A DNA stretch of 64,000 bases from Conus ventricosus (GCA_018398815.1 CM031622.1:16210727-16274726), one strand, 5' to 3'. Shown: positions 1-13,135, counted from the stretch's first letter. Notes: generated by a model from the sequence alone, not told the origin. Numbers and translations: made by a program.

Positions 1-712
1 AACCCTATCCCCTGACATCTCAACTCCGGGGACAGAGAGCTGGCACTGCAGGGTTCACTGGCCAGCAGGGGAACTGTTTTGTCTTGACCCAGCCCCAAGA
101 AGGGAGCCGATTAGTACACCTGGCCAAAGTTACTCCCTGTCTAGGAGAGGTCCGAGCCAAAGTGATGTGTTTAAGCACAGGCCTCCTCAAGCACTGGCCC
201 TCTCAATCACCGGGACCTCTTCCCCTCCGACACGGTCGAAACGCACGGCAAAACACGGCGGACTTAAGGAGCCCAAACAGAGAGAAAAGGAGTGTGAAAA
301 AGAAGACTTGAAGGGGAGACGAAGATAGAAAAGGGCCAAATAAAGGCAGAAAACAAGAAAAGGAGAAAGGCGGGTTACTCTTAGTCAGGATCCTCACCCT
401 TAGCCTATCGACATGGGAAGCCCTACCAGGGGCATCAACTCCTTACCACGTTATTGCTTTAGGCCATACAGCATCTTCACCTCTCGGGCCTACAAGCATG
501 TGAAAAAACCCAGCCTATCTCCAAGTATTGATGCCCCCGCCAGCAAGCCTAAGGGATCACTGGACGCGCAACCCCTCCGACCACGACAAGGTCGCAACCC
601 CCCGGAGGGCCAACGTACAAAACTGGACTCTGACATTCTCTATGGGTTTGGTACCTGGACAGGACAACAAACAAGTTGTCTTTCCCCAAACCACTTAGAG
701 AGACAGTACTAA
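1..712 (+). pseudogene. Degraded Ty3/gypsy polyprotein, segment before integrase
   Basis: Plus-strand remnants of a retrotransposon polyprotein with several frame changes. The open piece at 413-712 is rich in proline, lysine and arginine and is not recognisable alone. From about 675 another frame reads VVFPKPLRETVLKPAHDALF, which resembles the stretch just before the histidine-cysteine zinc-binding motif of gypsy integrases. The piece at 84-311 may be the protease-side region, but no DSG/DTG aspartic protease motif was seen. The element enters from the left edge, so its 5' LTR and gag are outside the window. It continues directly into the integrase remnant. Confidence 0.5.
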
Positions 713-713
713 A

Positions 714-1745
714 ACCGGCTCATGATGCATTGTTCGCTGGTCACGTGGAATCAAAAGAACATTAAAGAGAATTCTTGATTCTTTTATTGGCCAGGTGTCA
801 CAAAGGAAGTTACAGAATACTGCCGCTCATGGACATCTGCCAAAGACATCTCAGAAAGGTCGCGTCCCATGTGCACCTTTGCACCAAATGCCTCTCATTT
901 CCGTTCCTTTTCCCGGAAGGTGGCTATTGATCTTGTTGGGCCTTTACCACTGTCTTCTTCCGGATATCGCTATATCTTAACTTTGGGTGGATACAGTGAC
1001 AAGGGATCCAGAAGCGATTTCAATGAAGAAAATTGTACAGTGTCTGTTGCTGAAACCTTACTTGCGATTTTTTTTCCAGAGTGGGTCTTCCGACGAAATT
1101 CTCTCGGATTTTGGGAAAGCAAATTTATTTCCGATCTCATGAGAGAAATTACAGACTGTTGTCAATCTCTTCCATTTCAACCACGCCATATCATCCCAAT
1201 CGAATGGCATGGTTGAACGTTTCAATGGAACGTTAAAGTCCAGTTGAGAAAGGTTTGCAAGGCAATAACCCCATGAATGGGATCGTTTCATACCGGCTTT
1301 GCTTTTCGCAAACAGGGAAATGCGAACGAAACGCTGGGATTCTCACCATTCGAGCTTCTTTCTTTTCGGACCCTCCACCAAGGGGTCCTTTGGATTACTG
1401 ATGACACAATGGACATAAGACGGACTGCCCTGCCAGTAAACAGTCTACCCCCATATCGTTTATGACGAGCATACAGTTTGGCAGGATGCATGTGAGCTTG
1501 CTCCCCCGTCAGCTGATAGAAAAACAGATGTCTGTACAAGGTCTTTGCAGACAGAAAAGCAAAGGCACGTTCCTTTCAGTGTGTAGGGGATAAAGTTCCG
1601 CGTGATACTCACTGATGACCAGAACAAGCTTCGTGTTATTGTGGAAGGGTCCTTTTCAGGTGGTCTGAAAAAATTTCTGCAGTTCTTATAAGATCAACAT
1701 GGAACACTTGAGAAGGTATTCCAATGTGAATGATGGAAGAAGTAG
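714..1745 (+). pseudogene. Gypsy-type integrase remnant
   Basis: Would catalyse insertion of retrotransposon cDNA. In order: a zinc-binding remnant (HDALFAGH, then YWPGVTKEVTEYCRSW, with the expected second cysteine of CxxC replaced by tryptophan); the catalytic core starting VAIDLVGPLPLSSSGYRYIL with the first Asp near 930; an SDFG-like second Asp near 1110; and a GMVERFNGT match carrying the catalytic Glu near 1205, in another frame. The end of the core (ALLFANREM, SPFELL) follows to about 1370. A C-terminal stretch near 1640-1720 resembles the WKGPFQVV...HVNMLKRY region of these integrases. At least four frameshifts or stops make it non-functional. Confidence 0.8.
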
Positions 1746-2014
1746 TTGAACGTACAACGTTGCCATCAACCAGTCGTTGAGTGGATATGTCTATGTTCAG
1801 ATACTGATGTCAAACATGACAGATATCAGTGATGATTTTGTACCCAATGTCGCTTACAGGGACAGGTCAAAGGTAGTGCAAACAGCAAATGTAGGAGTGT
1901 TAACATCTACCAGTGCAGATGTGATGTTGTACCCCTTCTACGCTGTCCTATCAAAGGTGAAACCTTATGTCGATGTGGTTCTGACGATGATTTGTCTGCA
2001 AGTCCAAAACCGAA

Positions 2015-2430
2015 CAGTTCCATAGAATTTTTGAAAAGACTTTCAAGCACTGTGTTGACAGATACCCCAGGTTACTGTGACTGTTATTGAACCCATAGTA
2101 TTCAGTTAACTACGAAAATCCAGTGCGAACCAGACCATACCCCTTTCCCGTTGCATAAAAAAAAAGGTGTCGAGAGGAAATCACGTAATGCTGGATTTCT
2201 TCAAGGTCTAGAACCTTTACATCTCCGTACAGCTCACCAGTTGTACTGGTGGACAAACTGATGGCCTCGGTGCGGATCTGCATCGATTACAGGAAATTAA
2301 ATAGATCATCTGTGTTCGATGCCGGCGCATCCCAGACATTGAAGCACTTCTGTGTCAGCTCTCAGAAGGCACAATTATTTTTGGTGCAAGTATACTTGAC
2401 TAAAAGGAATTCCGTTTTTCAATGAAAACC
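2015..2430 (+). pseudogene. Gypsy-type reverse transcriptase N-terminal remnant
   Basis: Starts with a leader (LKRLSSTVLTDTPGY) typical of the region before gypsy RT. Near 2240-2330 it reads VVLVDKLMASVRICIDYRKL, the fingers motif, and then FDAGASQTLKHF with a CQLSEG-like match. The frame shifts repeatedly, and the sequence is lost before the YxDD motif and RNase H. It lies about 270 bp downstream of the integrase C-terminal region on the same strand, so integrase precedes RT in one unit, the order known from Gmr1-type elements and reversed from ordinary Ty3/gypsy. Confidence 0.7.
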
Positions 2431-2745
2431 AGTGCCTGGAAACACAATAATGTCTGGCAGATTTATTGTCACGTGTACTGACCATTCATGGACAAATGTA
2501 ACTGTCTTCACAAGGGAAAGACTATTCCTGATTTTTGTCTTTCTTATGTTTACGGTGTGTTCCCTTTGAACAGGGCAATGTATTGCTACTGATGTTTAAA
2601 TCAAGAGGTATTTATGGCTTAATTTGCATGTTGACGTGACTATATGTTTTACAAGCACCAACTTACTTGACTGGTGATGTAATCCATATTTATTCTTAGC
2701 TATATTCTTTGGTAAACAATGACAAAATCATTCCTGGTACTATTT
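2431..2745. other. Non-coding stretch downstream of RT remnant
   Basis: No coding match was found. The rest of RT and RNase H expected here is missing, so this may be a deletion join inside the gypsy element. Confidence 0.4.
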
Positions 2746-4610
2746 ATGTCTAACTGCTTGTGAAGGATGAATCTTATGTATGTGTGATGAGCAAATAACT
2801 CGTTAGAAAAGAAAAAGAAAACACCCGTAGGTGCTGGGGAGGACCCAGGAAGCACTGTCTTTGCCTGCTTTAGAGCAGTCCTGTACCAACCTTGGAGGCC
2901 TTGCGCTGTGTAGACGATGGGTACAGACACGCTCAGGACACTCCATTAAGATATCAAGGGACATACACTGCTCCTGAACAGAGGTAATTAGATCAGGATG
3001 CAGCTCATAACAGCCTTAACGTAGCTTCCCATGGGGTGTACCAGCTTATTTCATGACTGCAGAGCCCACCGGCGAAAAACACCACCCTCCAGCTGCCGAG
3101 CCAACCCCCAGACCCAACCACCCCTGCCACGGACTCAGATGAAGACAGTGCCACTCCAGACACAGCAAGCTTTTCGCCATACGTCTTATGTGCCCCCTCA
3201 AGCGAGTAATCCCACGTAGTAGTCTTTCCCACTGTCAACAGGACTTTCCTGTGGTCAGTGGGTCTTTCTCACCTGTCACTGGACCTTTCTCCGTGTCAGC
3301 TAGTTAAGGGCAAGAAGAAAAAGAACACCCGAAGGTTACTGGGGAGGACCCATGAGGAAGCACTGTCATTCGCCTGCCTTGAGCGTCCTGTACCACCTTG
3401 GAGGCTGCGCAGTGTTGACGATGGGTACAGGCACGCAAGGACACTCCAATAAGCTATCAAGGGACATAAACTGCTCCTGAACGAGGGTAAAATTAGATAC
3501 CGGATGCCGTCATAACAGCTTAAGTAGATTCCCATGGGGTTTGTACCCAGGCCCGTATTCATGCTGCAGAGCCCACCGGCGAAAAAACACCCCCCTCACA
3601 GCACGATCACACCCCACAGACCCAACCACCCTTGCCCACGGAAGATGACGACAGTTGCCATCCAGACCACAGCCAAGCTTTCGCCATACGAGTCTTATGT
3701 GCCTCACGAAGAGATCCAAAGTAGTAGTCTTTCCACTGTCACCAGGAGGGCCTTTCCCTGTGGTCGTGGGTCTTTCCCTCCCCGTCCTGGACCTTTCTCC
3801 AGGGTCAGACTAGTTAAGGCAAAGCAGAAAAGAACACCGAAGGTGCTGGGGAGGACCAGAGAAGCACTGTCTTCGCTGCCATTAGAGCAGTCTTGTCCCT
3901 CCCTAGAGGCCTGCGCTGTGTTTTGACGATGGGTACAGGCACGCACAGGCACTCCATTAAGATATCAAGGGAATATCTGTCCTGAACAGAGGTAAATTAG
4001 ACTACAGGGAATGCGCTCATAACAGACTTTAAAGTAGCATCCCCAATGGGTGTACCAGCGTATTTCATACTGCAGAGCCACGGCGACAAACACACCTCCA
4101 GCTGCCGAGCACACCCCACAGACCCAACCACCCTGCCCAGGACGATGCAGCCCAGTGCCACTCCAGACCAGCCAAGCTTTTCGCCTACGGTCTTCTGTGC
4201 CCTCAAGAGAGAAAACCAACGTTGTAGTCTTGCCCACTGTTCACCAGGACTTTCCCTTTGAGTCAGTGGGTCTTTCCTCACCGTCACTGGACCTTTCTCC
4301 AGGGTCAGCCTAGTTAAGGCAAAGAAGAAAAAGAAAACACCCGAAGGTGCTGGGGAGGGACCCAGCGGACGCACTGTTTCGCACCTGCCCTTTAGAGCAG
4401 CCTGTTCCCACCCTTGGAGGCCTGCGCTTGTGTTGAGCGGATGGGTTACAGGCACGCACAGGACCCCCCCCCCCCCCCCCACTTTTTTTCCATTCAGATA
4501 TCAAGGGAACATAACTGTCCTCATTTCTGTCTAACTTGCTTGTGAAGATGAATAGATTATGTATGTGTGTGCTGGCGCAAAATAACTCTTTAGACATGTA
4601 TATCCACCTG
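2746..4610 (+). repeat. ~508-bp tandem repeat array within the gypsy element
   Basis: The same long unit recurs. Its marker 'aacacccgaaggtgctgggg' or a close variant starts near 2820, 3325, 3835 and 4338, giving a period of about 505-513 bp. Each unit carries an AG-rich start, a 'ttggaggcctgcgctgtg' segment, a 'cactccattaagatatcaag' segment, a Pro-rich coding-like segment ('ccaccggcgaaaaac...') and a 'gtggtcagtgggtctttc' segment. The sequence entering the array at 2746 ('gtctaactgcttgtgaag') reappears at the exit at 4529. Units differ by many single-base indels, so reading frames change from copy to copy. Confidence 0.8.
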
Positions 4611-5142
4611 TTTTGATTGTGCAGTGAGACCACCTATTGTTTTCATTAGTTCCGTTTTCAACAGTGACACTCTTTCACTTTTCACTGGACTATAACATTC
4701 CATGTGGGAAAATGCTTATTTTGGTTTACATGTCTATTGAGAAAAACATTTACACTTAGAATATTCTCATTTCATGAGGGGTTTGAAAACTTATGATGTG
4801 GAGAAAAGATCAAGGGAAAATGAGTTATATCGTAATATATCAACACCATTTGTGCTTTGCAATTGTTAATATCCCTAAATGTTTTTCCATGTAATTTGTG
4901 CACTGTATTTTGTGAGATTTGATCAATTTCGATTTATTATTTTAAGAAAGACTGAACAGTTTGGAAATCTGCTGTTTATGGGGGATCTGATGATGATTTT
5001 TATCGTTGATTTTAATTTGGTGAATCATGTGTGATGAAACAACATTTTGCGATTTCATGGCTGAAGATGTGTTTTAAGTGAAGTGGTATATTCCTTAAAC
5101 AAACTTTTTCTGGAGCAAAATTTTTCACCCCAGGATGGGGGG
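4611..5142. other. AT-rich region and polypurine tract before LTR
   Basis: No gene seen. It ends in a purine tract, 'caggatgggggg' (5131-5142), directly before a TGT-starting sequence, as expected for a polypurine tract that primes plus-strand synthesis. Confidence 0.45.
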
Positions 5143-5764
5143 TGTCATGTGACGTAGACTCACATCAAGGCATGTGGACGCTCCGCCCCAAGTAGTTAGT
5201 GATATGCATCAATTTCCCCCTGTTTCCACTATAAAACAAGGACGAATATTCAAGTGGCTTGGCTTGTAGTTGGTAGCGCGGGTACCCAAATACTGGTGAG
5301 AAGCTCATTAAAGAAAGACGGGTGGTCATTGGGTGCAAGTGACCAATGAGAGATAGTCTAATAAGGGGTTGTATGGTGTGGTCATGTGTTTTGGAACACT
5401 TGAGTATGCACTCACTAGGAGGAGGGAGGAAAGCTAGATATGTAGCCCCGCAGAAGGCTAGAGACTCGAAACCTGTCAGGCCGCTGGTCCTCACTGCTGA
5501 CCATTCATACCAGGGTGAGCCATAGATAGTTGGGGCAGCTACAGGGGAAAACTAAGAAAGAGCAAGAAAGAATTCATATTAAATGGGAAGCAGGTTACTT
5601 ACACGAACTTTATTCGTGTGTTTTCCTCCCTTCGGGACCTTCGCCTTTCACCCGTGAGGTGGATAAACGATGGCCATTGGTGTGGGGAACCACACCGGTA
5701 GTCAGCCCCTGCAAATAAAGACTCCGGGAGAGGGAAAGTTGGAACTCATCATTTCTCATTAAAC
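5143..5764 (+). repeat. Candidate 3' LTR of the gypsy element
   Basis: Begins TGTCATGTGACG directly after a polypurine tract and may end at ...TCATTAAACA, giving TGT...ACA termini over 622 bp. It contains a TATA-like 'ctataaaacaagg' near 5230 and an AATAAA signal at 5713. The partner 5' LTR lies outside the window, so the ends cannot be confirmed by comparison. Confidence 0.5.
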
Positions 5765-6187
5765 AGGAGAAGTCAAGGTGCGAGGCGTCGGAACTCCTAT
5801 TCAGTGACGGGAGAATTCAAGGGGGCGATACGCTGTCTGAGCGAGAAGGGACTATGCCAGTATGGAACGAGTTTTATATCTGCTGCAGGCATCGCATCAA
5901 TGCTTGAAATATGACTTATTCTCTGGTCTGGCTCTTGGGCAATGTTTATGTGAAGGCCATGACTTTACCGGAACACTTTATTGAATGTAAATGGAAATTG
6001 GTACAAGGAATGATGTATAAAATCTGTTTATAAATTGTTCGATTTGGATTTCGTAAAGGTTTTTCCCGAAGGAAGAGGGGAGAAGAAAACACATTCGGTA
6101 GTGCGCTTTTGGTTGATTGGAAAGATTGCGTGTGTGCGTATGAAGTAAATGCAGTCCTGAATGCCTGTGTGCAAAAAGTGACAGTGT
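5765..6187. other. No recognisable feature
   Basis: Unique-looking sequence between the candidate LTR and the next tandem repeat. No coding match or RNA gene was seen. Confidence 0.3.
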
Positions 6188-6555
6188 GACAGACATATAG
6201 TCCACACTCCCTTCAGCAGTTCGACAACTACCAGAAGTCCACACTTCCTTCCGCAGCCTCAGCCATCTGACTACAGTCCCACACTTCCTTCAGCCGCCTA
6301 GCCCTCTGACCATATAGTCCCACTCTCTTCAGCGTATAGCCAACTAACAGACAGTCCACACTTCCTTCAGCAGCCTCAGCCAATCTGACATACAGTCCAC
6401 ATCCTTCAGCAGCCTTAGCCATCTGACAATATTAGTCACAACTCCCTTCAGCAGTCTAGCCAACTAAAGACAGTCACACTTCTCAGCAGCCTCAGCATCT
6501 GACATACAGTCCACCACTTTCTTTCAGCAGCTATGCCATCTGAGATCATAGTCCC
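6188..6555. repeat. ~42-bp minisatellite, about 8-9 copies
   Basis: Repeats of the form 'cagtccacacttccttcagcag' plus a 'cctcagccatctgacata' spacer. Alternate copies carry 'ctagccaactaa', which suggests a two-unit higher-order pattern of about 85 bp. Copies differ by small indels. Confidence 0.8.
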
Positions 6556-6959
6556 CACTATAGCGCAGGACACCACCTACTAGCCCCTACTTGCCGGACA
6601 ATAATTGCTTTGTGTGGAGCTGACGTGAGTGAGCTCTCTCCTCTGGAGGGCGCCACCATGTCGTCCAACGACGTCCCCATGGAACCGCCGATACCGGTGA
6701 CCCGACGGAACCAAACAAGGCCCAGAGTGAGAGAGGACATCGAAATTGAGGTCCCCATGAGCGCGGGCATGAGGGCCACAGAATTTGAGACAATTTTTTT
6801 TTTGTTGAACGATGAGAATGAGGATGCTAAGATGTGCTAGGATTTCCATTTCGGTCTGAGACTACATGACAGGGCTGTACTCTCGCTTCCTTTCATACAA
6901 CTCCCGGCGTCAATCAGGCCCGAGAGCGAGATACGGCACCTGCAGTGTTGGTCAGGAAA

Positions 6960-7165
6960 CTTGAGCAACACTCTCAGAAAACCAACCATTAAGTGGATGA
7001 AATCGCCTGTGTGGTCCCAGTCTTCCCAACCGAGTCGCAGCCCACTCACTCTGGTCGGAGCCGGTCGGACAGAAAAACCCATCTGACTCTGATGGGATTG
7101 GAACCACGACCTCCCAGCCTGGAGTTCTCGATGCTACCACTACGCACGGGGCTGGATAGCACACA
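6960..7165 (-). repeat. tRNA-derived SINE (minus strand)
   Basis: On the minus strand, from about 7165 down, an A-box-like 'gtagtggtagcatcgag' is followed about 35 bp later by a B-box-like 'ggttccaatccc' near 7100. A non-tRNA body follows. Box spacing fits an RNA polymerase III promoter of tRNA origin. No target-site duplication was found, so the limits are approximate. Confidence 0.6.
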
Positions 7166-7169
7166 GGAA

Positions 7170-10100
7170 TTTCACTAAAAACTTCTTCTGTAAATCCTAG
7201 ATCTGATGAAAAATATGATCTCTTTCGGGCGTGAGAGGGCTAGCGCATCTGCTCGATTCATTATGGTGATTCCCAGCCAGTTTGATCAACTCCCTCATAG
7301 CCTCACATCCTCGGTATGCCCAGGCCCCACAGCACAAAATTCTGTTTGTATTCATCTGATATCAGAGAGGTGTACGTCTGCTCAATTTCAGCGTTGGGGG
7401 TGTCAGTGGTCCTGGTAGCAAATGGCTTCCAAAGCAGAAAGGAAGTGACGACTGTGGAAGTCTTTCAATTTGATTTAGAGATATTTATGGAACAATGTCA
7501 ATGAAATAATTTGTGGTGTCTTCCTTTTGACATGTCTGTTCCTATAAGCACTATTCAAAACACTTTGACACAATCACAGCTATTTCCTTAGACAAATTGT
7601 GAGCACAACGCTCTCTTCTTGTCAAAGTAACATCAGTTAGGAGAGCGCTGCTTGGAAATTGCCTATTAATATGTGATCAGCCCTTAGATGAGAGCCTGTT
7701 TCTGGCTTATTATTTTGAGGAAGACTCAGTATCTATCATCATATCTCATACTTCAAAGGCTTCCAAGAAAAGTGGAAAGTAACAAGAAAGCTTCAACCAG
7801 ATTTTTTTCTTCGTCAACCGTCCCAAACCACCCCGACTCAAACCAAGCCCACAGGAACCAACCTCTTTTTTTTTCTTTTTCTATCCTTTTTTGTTGGTTT
7901 TGGATGGATTGGGGGGGGAGGGGGGGGGGGGGGGGGAGGGGGGTCGTTCATTAAAAAAATCTGTTAGGAATTGTAACTTTAGTACAACCTTCTCCCAAAA
8001 GTATTTTTCCACTGCATGTTTGGTGGTATAGTGGTGTGTGTATGTCTGCCTCCAGTTCTTTGCTACTGCATACTTCTCGCGATAGAGAATCTGACCTGAT
8101 GTTGATGCGCATATAATGCATTTGCATGTGGTACATAAACACAAACACATATCAACTGCCACTTGATAGATTCCATGTGCATGATTTCATTTGTGTTGCA
8201 CAGCATGCAGTGCACACAACACATTAAAAGTATAAGAAGTTAGTTTTCACACACATGAAAACAGGTTGTATTATGGACTTGTGAGCGTCATTACATTTGT
8301 TCCTTCTTTATTACTTACATTTCTTCTTAAACACCAAGTTCACAGGCAAAAGTGCAACAAAACACACCACATCAAGTTCAATCCACCTTGGCAAGCTGTC
8401 GATTCACACAATTTCTTCTTTTGTTTATAACCTTAGGCAAACACATTTAGCAGTGTGGATTAAGCTAACTGTGTAATAATCTTTCTAGTTTGGTAAAGGA
8501 AAAAAACCTTCACGCAAACCCACTCCCAATGTCCAGGAATTAGTTCAATTACTTAACACAAGCACTGATTAGGTTTCGGTTTGATTTTACACATGGCCCA
8601 ACTCACCAGGATGCCCTTTTAGGGTTGTCTCGAGATTGGCCACAAATCCCGTCCCAAACAAAAAAACACCACCCCACCCACAGAACTACTATAAATTATA
8701 TACTTCATTAACCTGATGGCTGAATATCCACACAAGCATTGAAAGGCACAGTTGTTTAGCTTAATTCAGTTTTTAAAAGTCAATCAATAAACAGATACAA
8801 TAAACATCACAATTACACCAAGATTACCTAAAAAATGCCAAATGGACAAACTGCCCCCGAATTGACCACCGAAGTTCATTGTGGTCAGTGTTGCAATCTC
8901 CTCACCTGGTGTCGTGACACAGGGAAATTGGCAAATTAGCTTGAAAACTGTGAAAAAAACTGTGTTAAAACTCTCTAGAACAAAGACAGAGGAAAATGGT
9001 GAACAATGAACAACAACAATGGACCAAATCCACTGACCGTCAAGCGAGTAACAAACAGGGAAATTTACTGGCACAGACATCTACAGATCAGGTGAGGGGG
9101 TGGGGGGAGGGGGGAGAGAGAGGCGAGGAGGGCATTAATTTACCTGAAAGATCCATTGGCATTCCCTAGGACAAAAGTTCCTTTAACTTGACACAATACA
9201 TTACGTTTGACAAAATCTATGCAAGGTTCATGCATGGAGCACAAATTAAGTTGCCAGCAACACACACTTTACAGGATTTTTGCACACAAGCACAAATACT
9301 AATAAATGCAGTTATTTACTGACTAACTTCGCTGCCTAGGGACTATGCTCCTGACATCGTTTGATGTGCATGTACTGTTTGCACCACCAGCGAAACCCAA
9401 CTTATGCTGCGTTTTTTCTGGACCTTCCAGCAACTACAGTCTGGGTCGATATAATATGGACGTAACAGCATCATTAGGTTTTTAAAGAGTCAGGTGATAT
9501 CTTCCTGTTCACTTCACCTTACTTGAGTGGCATGAACCATCCTGGGACAAAACATACAGAAAGGCTTTTTATTCTTGTGCTACCTTCATTACCCAAGTCC
9601 AGAAAAGTGAGACAACAAAAGGCAGGGATATTGATTACGTCTCTATTTGAAAAGGATTCCGACTTCTTTAACCTAAAACAAACAACACCAAAAAAAACAA
9701 CACTGTTCATGCTGAACATCTGAGAAGCAATTTGTTCTCAATGTTTGTGAGTTCACATCCATAGACATGTGGTGACAGAGAGGGCAGACTTAGTTTGGGA
9801 GTGGGACCTTTTTACCATTTGTTGAGCTGTGTACAACTTATGGTCCGAAAAGTTTGTAGTTTCTGTGTAGAGCGCAGCACAATAATCAAACCGTACCACT
9901 CTTCCAACCACCAGGCTGTTTTGATCCAAAAGTACAAACCTACCACATTATCTTTTTGCTACCCCTCTTCCCCACCCCCCCACCCCACCCTGCCTCCTCT
10001 TCTCTCCTGTATTCTTCCATTGTGCAGTATTCAACCATTAAGATGACTGTACTTTGTTTCCTTATGGGTTTTGTGCCCTATCACCAGTTTTGAGCCTTTG

Positions 10101-12610
10101 CTCCATCTCTTGCATGCACCTTTTTTGCATGTGCTTTGATTCAAGGAAAAAAACTAAAGTGCTCATTTCTTAACCCTCATTCACTTTTTCTCTTCTGTGA
10201 CAAGGTTATCGTCATTAACTTGGTTTTGCGGATGATTCAGCTGCCACGGCACCTCGAACTTGACACCAACTTCAAGCATCGATGATTTAACACATGCATG
10301 TTTGAAAATGATGCTAACTTATACCGTGGCAATGGAGTATGGTGGTGACCAAGATGTGGCCAAGAACGTTTCAAACGTACCGAAACCATCCCCCCCCCGC
10401 CGTTGAGTGCCATGCAAGGCTTTTTGTTGCTTCTTTTTTTTGCCAAACCAGTACTCCTAATTTCATGAGTTAATTCCATTCTACACGCGGAATCGGAGAT
10501 TGTGCTTTTACTTTTATTTCAATAATGGTAGGTTAAACGGACTAATTTTTTAGGGCTGGGCGCAACACAAAATCACACGCCCCACCGCACCCCACGAGGA
10601 CCACAACATATGTAACAAAACGCTAGCGCTGTAGGCATATCGCAGCTTTGAAAGCATGAATTCATTTGTGTGTTGCTCTTTATATTTGAAGTTAAGGTAC
10701 TCATGTATGTGCTGAAGAAATCTGAATGCTGCCCTGGAACCTTGACACTAGTCATCGCAGTCACTTTATGAGTTTATCACTGTCACTTAATTCTAGAAAT
10801 CAACATGACAAATACATTGATCTTATTGACAAGATGTTCACATCATCGGGGTTTTTTTTGCTCTTTTTTTTTTTTCAACTATCAATTCTTATAAGTTTGA
10901 TGTTTTGTGCTCTTTTTTTCGGATTACTTTACTGATCTTAAAAACTATGCTTGAACAGTGTGTCCACATCATGACGGTAAGGTCTTTAGATTGTGACTTT
11001 GTCAAGAAATCTAGTGCAAAAAACTTTGCCACAGGAAAAATATTGATTGCTGGCACCGTCACAATGGAAAAATATGTGGTGTAGCATCAGATGTGGATGT
11101 TCAACAACAAAGGAAACTAACTGTAGAGTTAGGAGATGCCATGCAGCTACTCCCCACTCATGATCGTGGCATTATATGGCCAGATAGAGGCAGGTCGTTT
11201 GTGCTGTTCTGGAGTTGAAACGTTTGTATTGTAGGAGTTTCTTACTGGCTGTGGTCAGAAAGGACTGCTAATTCTTATGTTGAATTGCCATACCTTTGAC
11301 AGATGTGATTCTGGTGGGGAGACCGAATCTGAGTCTGCATTCATCCTGCGCAACTGACGCTCTGGACATAGCGAAACCAGATGTCTCTTAGCTGTTCGTA
11401 ACAGAGCTGCTGATGCAGCCTAGTTGTAGTAGTCATTTACTGATTTAGGCAAGGGTGGTGTGGCCTGACAGACCAACTGTTGATATTATATTGGCTGGAA
11501 TGTCCAACCCAACCACATTATTTCGTGACTAACATGATCACTGGGATGAAAATCCCCCACCGGAATGTTTCTGCCAAATATTATATCATGCTTCCATCAT
11601 TAAAATGAGCCTGTTTAACGTGCAGAAAGTCTTGGTTGTACTGAGTTCCCAAAGCAGCGAAGTTGGTAATACTACTGTTACTTCTTGCTCTTTAAAACAA
11701 CTTAATACAGACAACCTTTCATTCCACGCATCAAAATTGGGGGCCACATTTACCTCTGGTGTGAGTTCCAAGCCATCATCTCACCCATTATTCACGAGCT
11801 AGCAAGGAGGGATCCGCACAACTGGCTGCTGCTGTTAACACTAGTCACTCTGCTGGAAATGTACACAGTAAAAGTCTGTGGTTTTTAAAACAACGGTGAT
11901 GGTGAATGGTCAGAATTTTTTAAAGACAAGTTGTTCCCAGACCAAGCCTATAAAAGGGAACAAGACAGTTCACATGGTAATAGGGATTGTATGCAGTCAG
12001 CTTGATGTGTTGGTTTTGTGCGGTGCCGATTGCTCTGGAGGTTTGCTGGTAGATGGTCATTGTTAGTTCTTGGTTCCCAGGACAGCGACTCTGTTGTGGT
12101 TGATCATCAAAAGATGGTCGAAGCGGTGTTGCCAACGAAGTTCCCCATCGCTTGTGAGAAGATTTCTGTCTGCAGGACAGTTTCTCTCAGGATTCCACTT
12201 TTCCTCACCTCCTTCAGGGTATAGGCACCCTGTCTTCAGCCTGAGTAATGGCAACTCATCCACAGGCTCCCATAACTTGTTGGACCCAGGTAAGGAGGTA
12301 CAGGAGGCACGCCACAGGCATAAGGGTAGCCACCCCCCTTTCCCCTTTCTCCTGGTCCTAAACGTCCATACATGACATGGTCACATTCCACTTTCAAGGA
12401 CCACCTCAGGTGAACTGTAAACTGGTATTACTTAGTACCCCCCACGCAGGCCAGGTGTCGTCAGCCTACAGGAAAAGACGGACCAGCACTCCATGCAAGG
12501 AAGGAGATCTGTGCTAGCCGTCTCCGTGATCATTCATAAACAGCTGCCCCTTTTCTCCTGGACACTGCACCTGCCACCTCCAGTGCGGCTTGGTAAGTTC
12601 CCCCAGTAAA
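7170..12610. other. Long stretch without recognisable genes
   Basis: Short ORFs occur on both strands but none shows a domain or composition that supports coding. A G-run interrupted by single A residues at about 7911-7943 is low complexity. AT-rich sequence dominates 8200-9800 and 10500-11500. Unannotated host exons or old repeats could be present. Confidence 0.3.
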
Positions 12611-13135
12611 ACTTGTGGAATTTCAACCTTCATTAAATCAGTCTAGGTATGTTCACAACAGTATCAACCAGTGGAATTTCATCTTCCTGAAAGTCAGTCT
12701 TGGTATGTTCCAAACCGCCTACTTAAGGGATTTCAACCTTCCTGAAGTCAGTCTTCATACGTTCCACAACGCATCAACTGTAGGATTTCAACCTTCCTGA
12801 AGTCAGTCTTCGTTACGTTCCAAACGCATCAATGTAGGATGTTTCACCCTTCATGAAGGTCAGTTTTCGTGTGTTCCAACAGATCAATGTATGGCATTTC
12901 ATCCTCCCTTGAAGTCGTCTTGGTAAGTTCCAAACAGCATCAAACTGTGGCGATTGCAATCCTCCTGAGCCGTCTTGGTATGTTCCAAACAGCATCAACT
13001 GTAGGATTTCTTTTCGTTCCTGAAGTCAGGTCTGTATATGTCTCCAACAGCATACTGTGGGGATATCTCATGAATGTCAGTTTGGTCTGTTCAAACAACA
13101 TAAACTGGGGGATTTCATCCTCCCTGAAGTCAGCT
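12611..13135. repeat. ~62-bp tandem repeat, about 8-9 copies
   Basis: Units follow 'ggatttcaaccttcctgaag', 'tcagtcttggtatgttcc' and 'aaacagcatcaactgt'. The period is close to 62 bp with indels. The repeat ends where the sequence becomes GC-rich near 13135. Confidence 0.8.
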
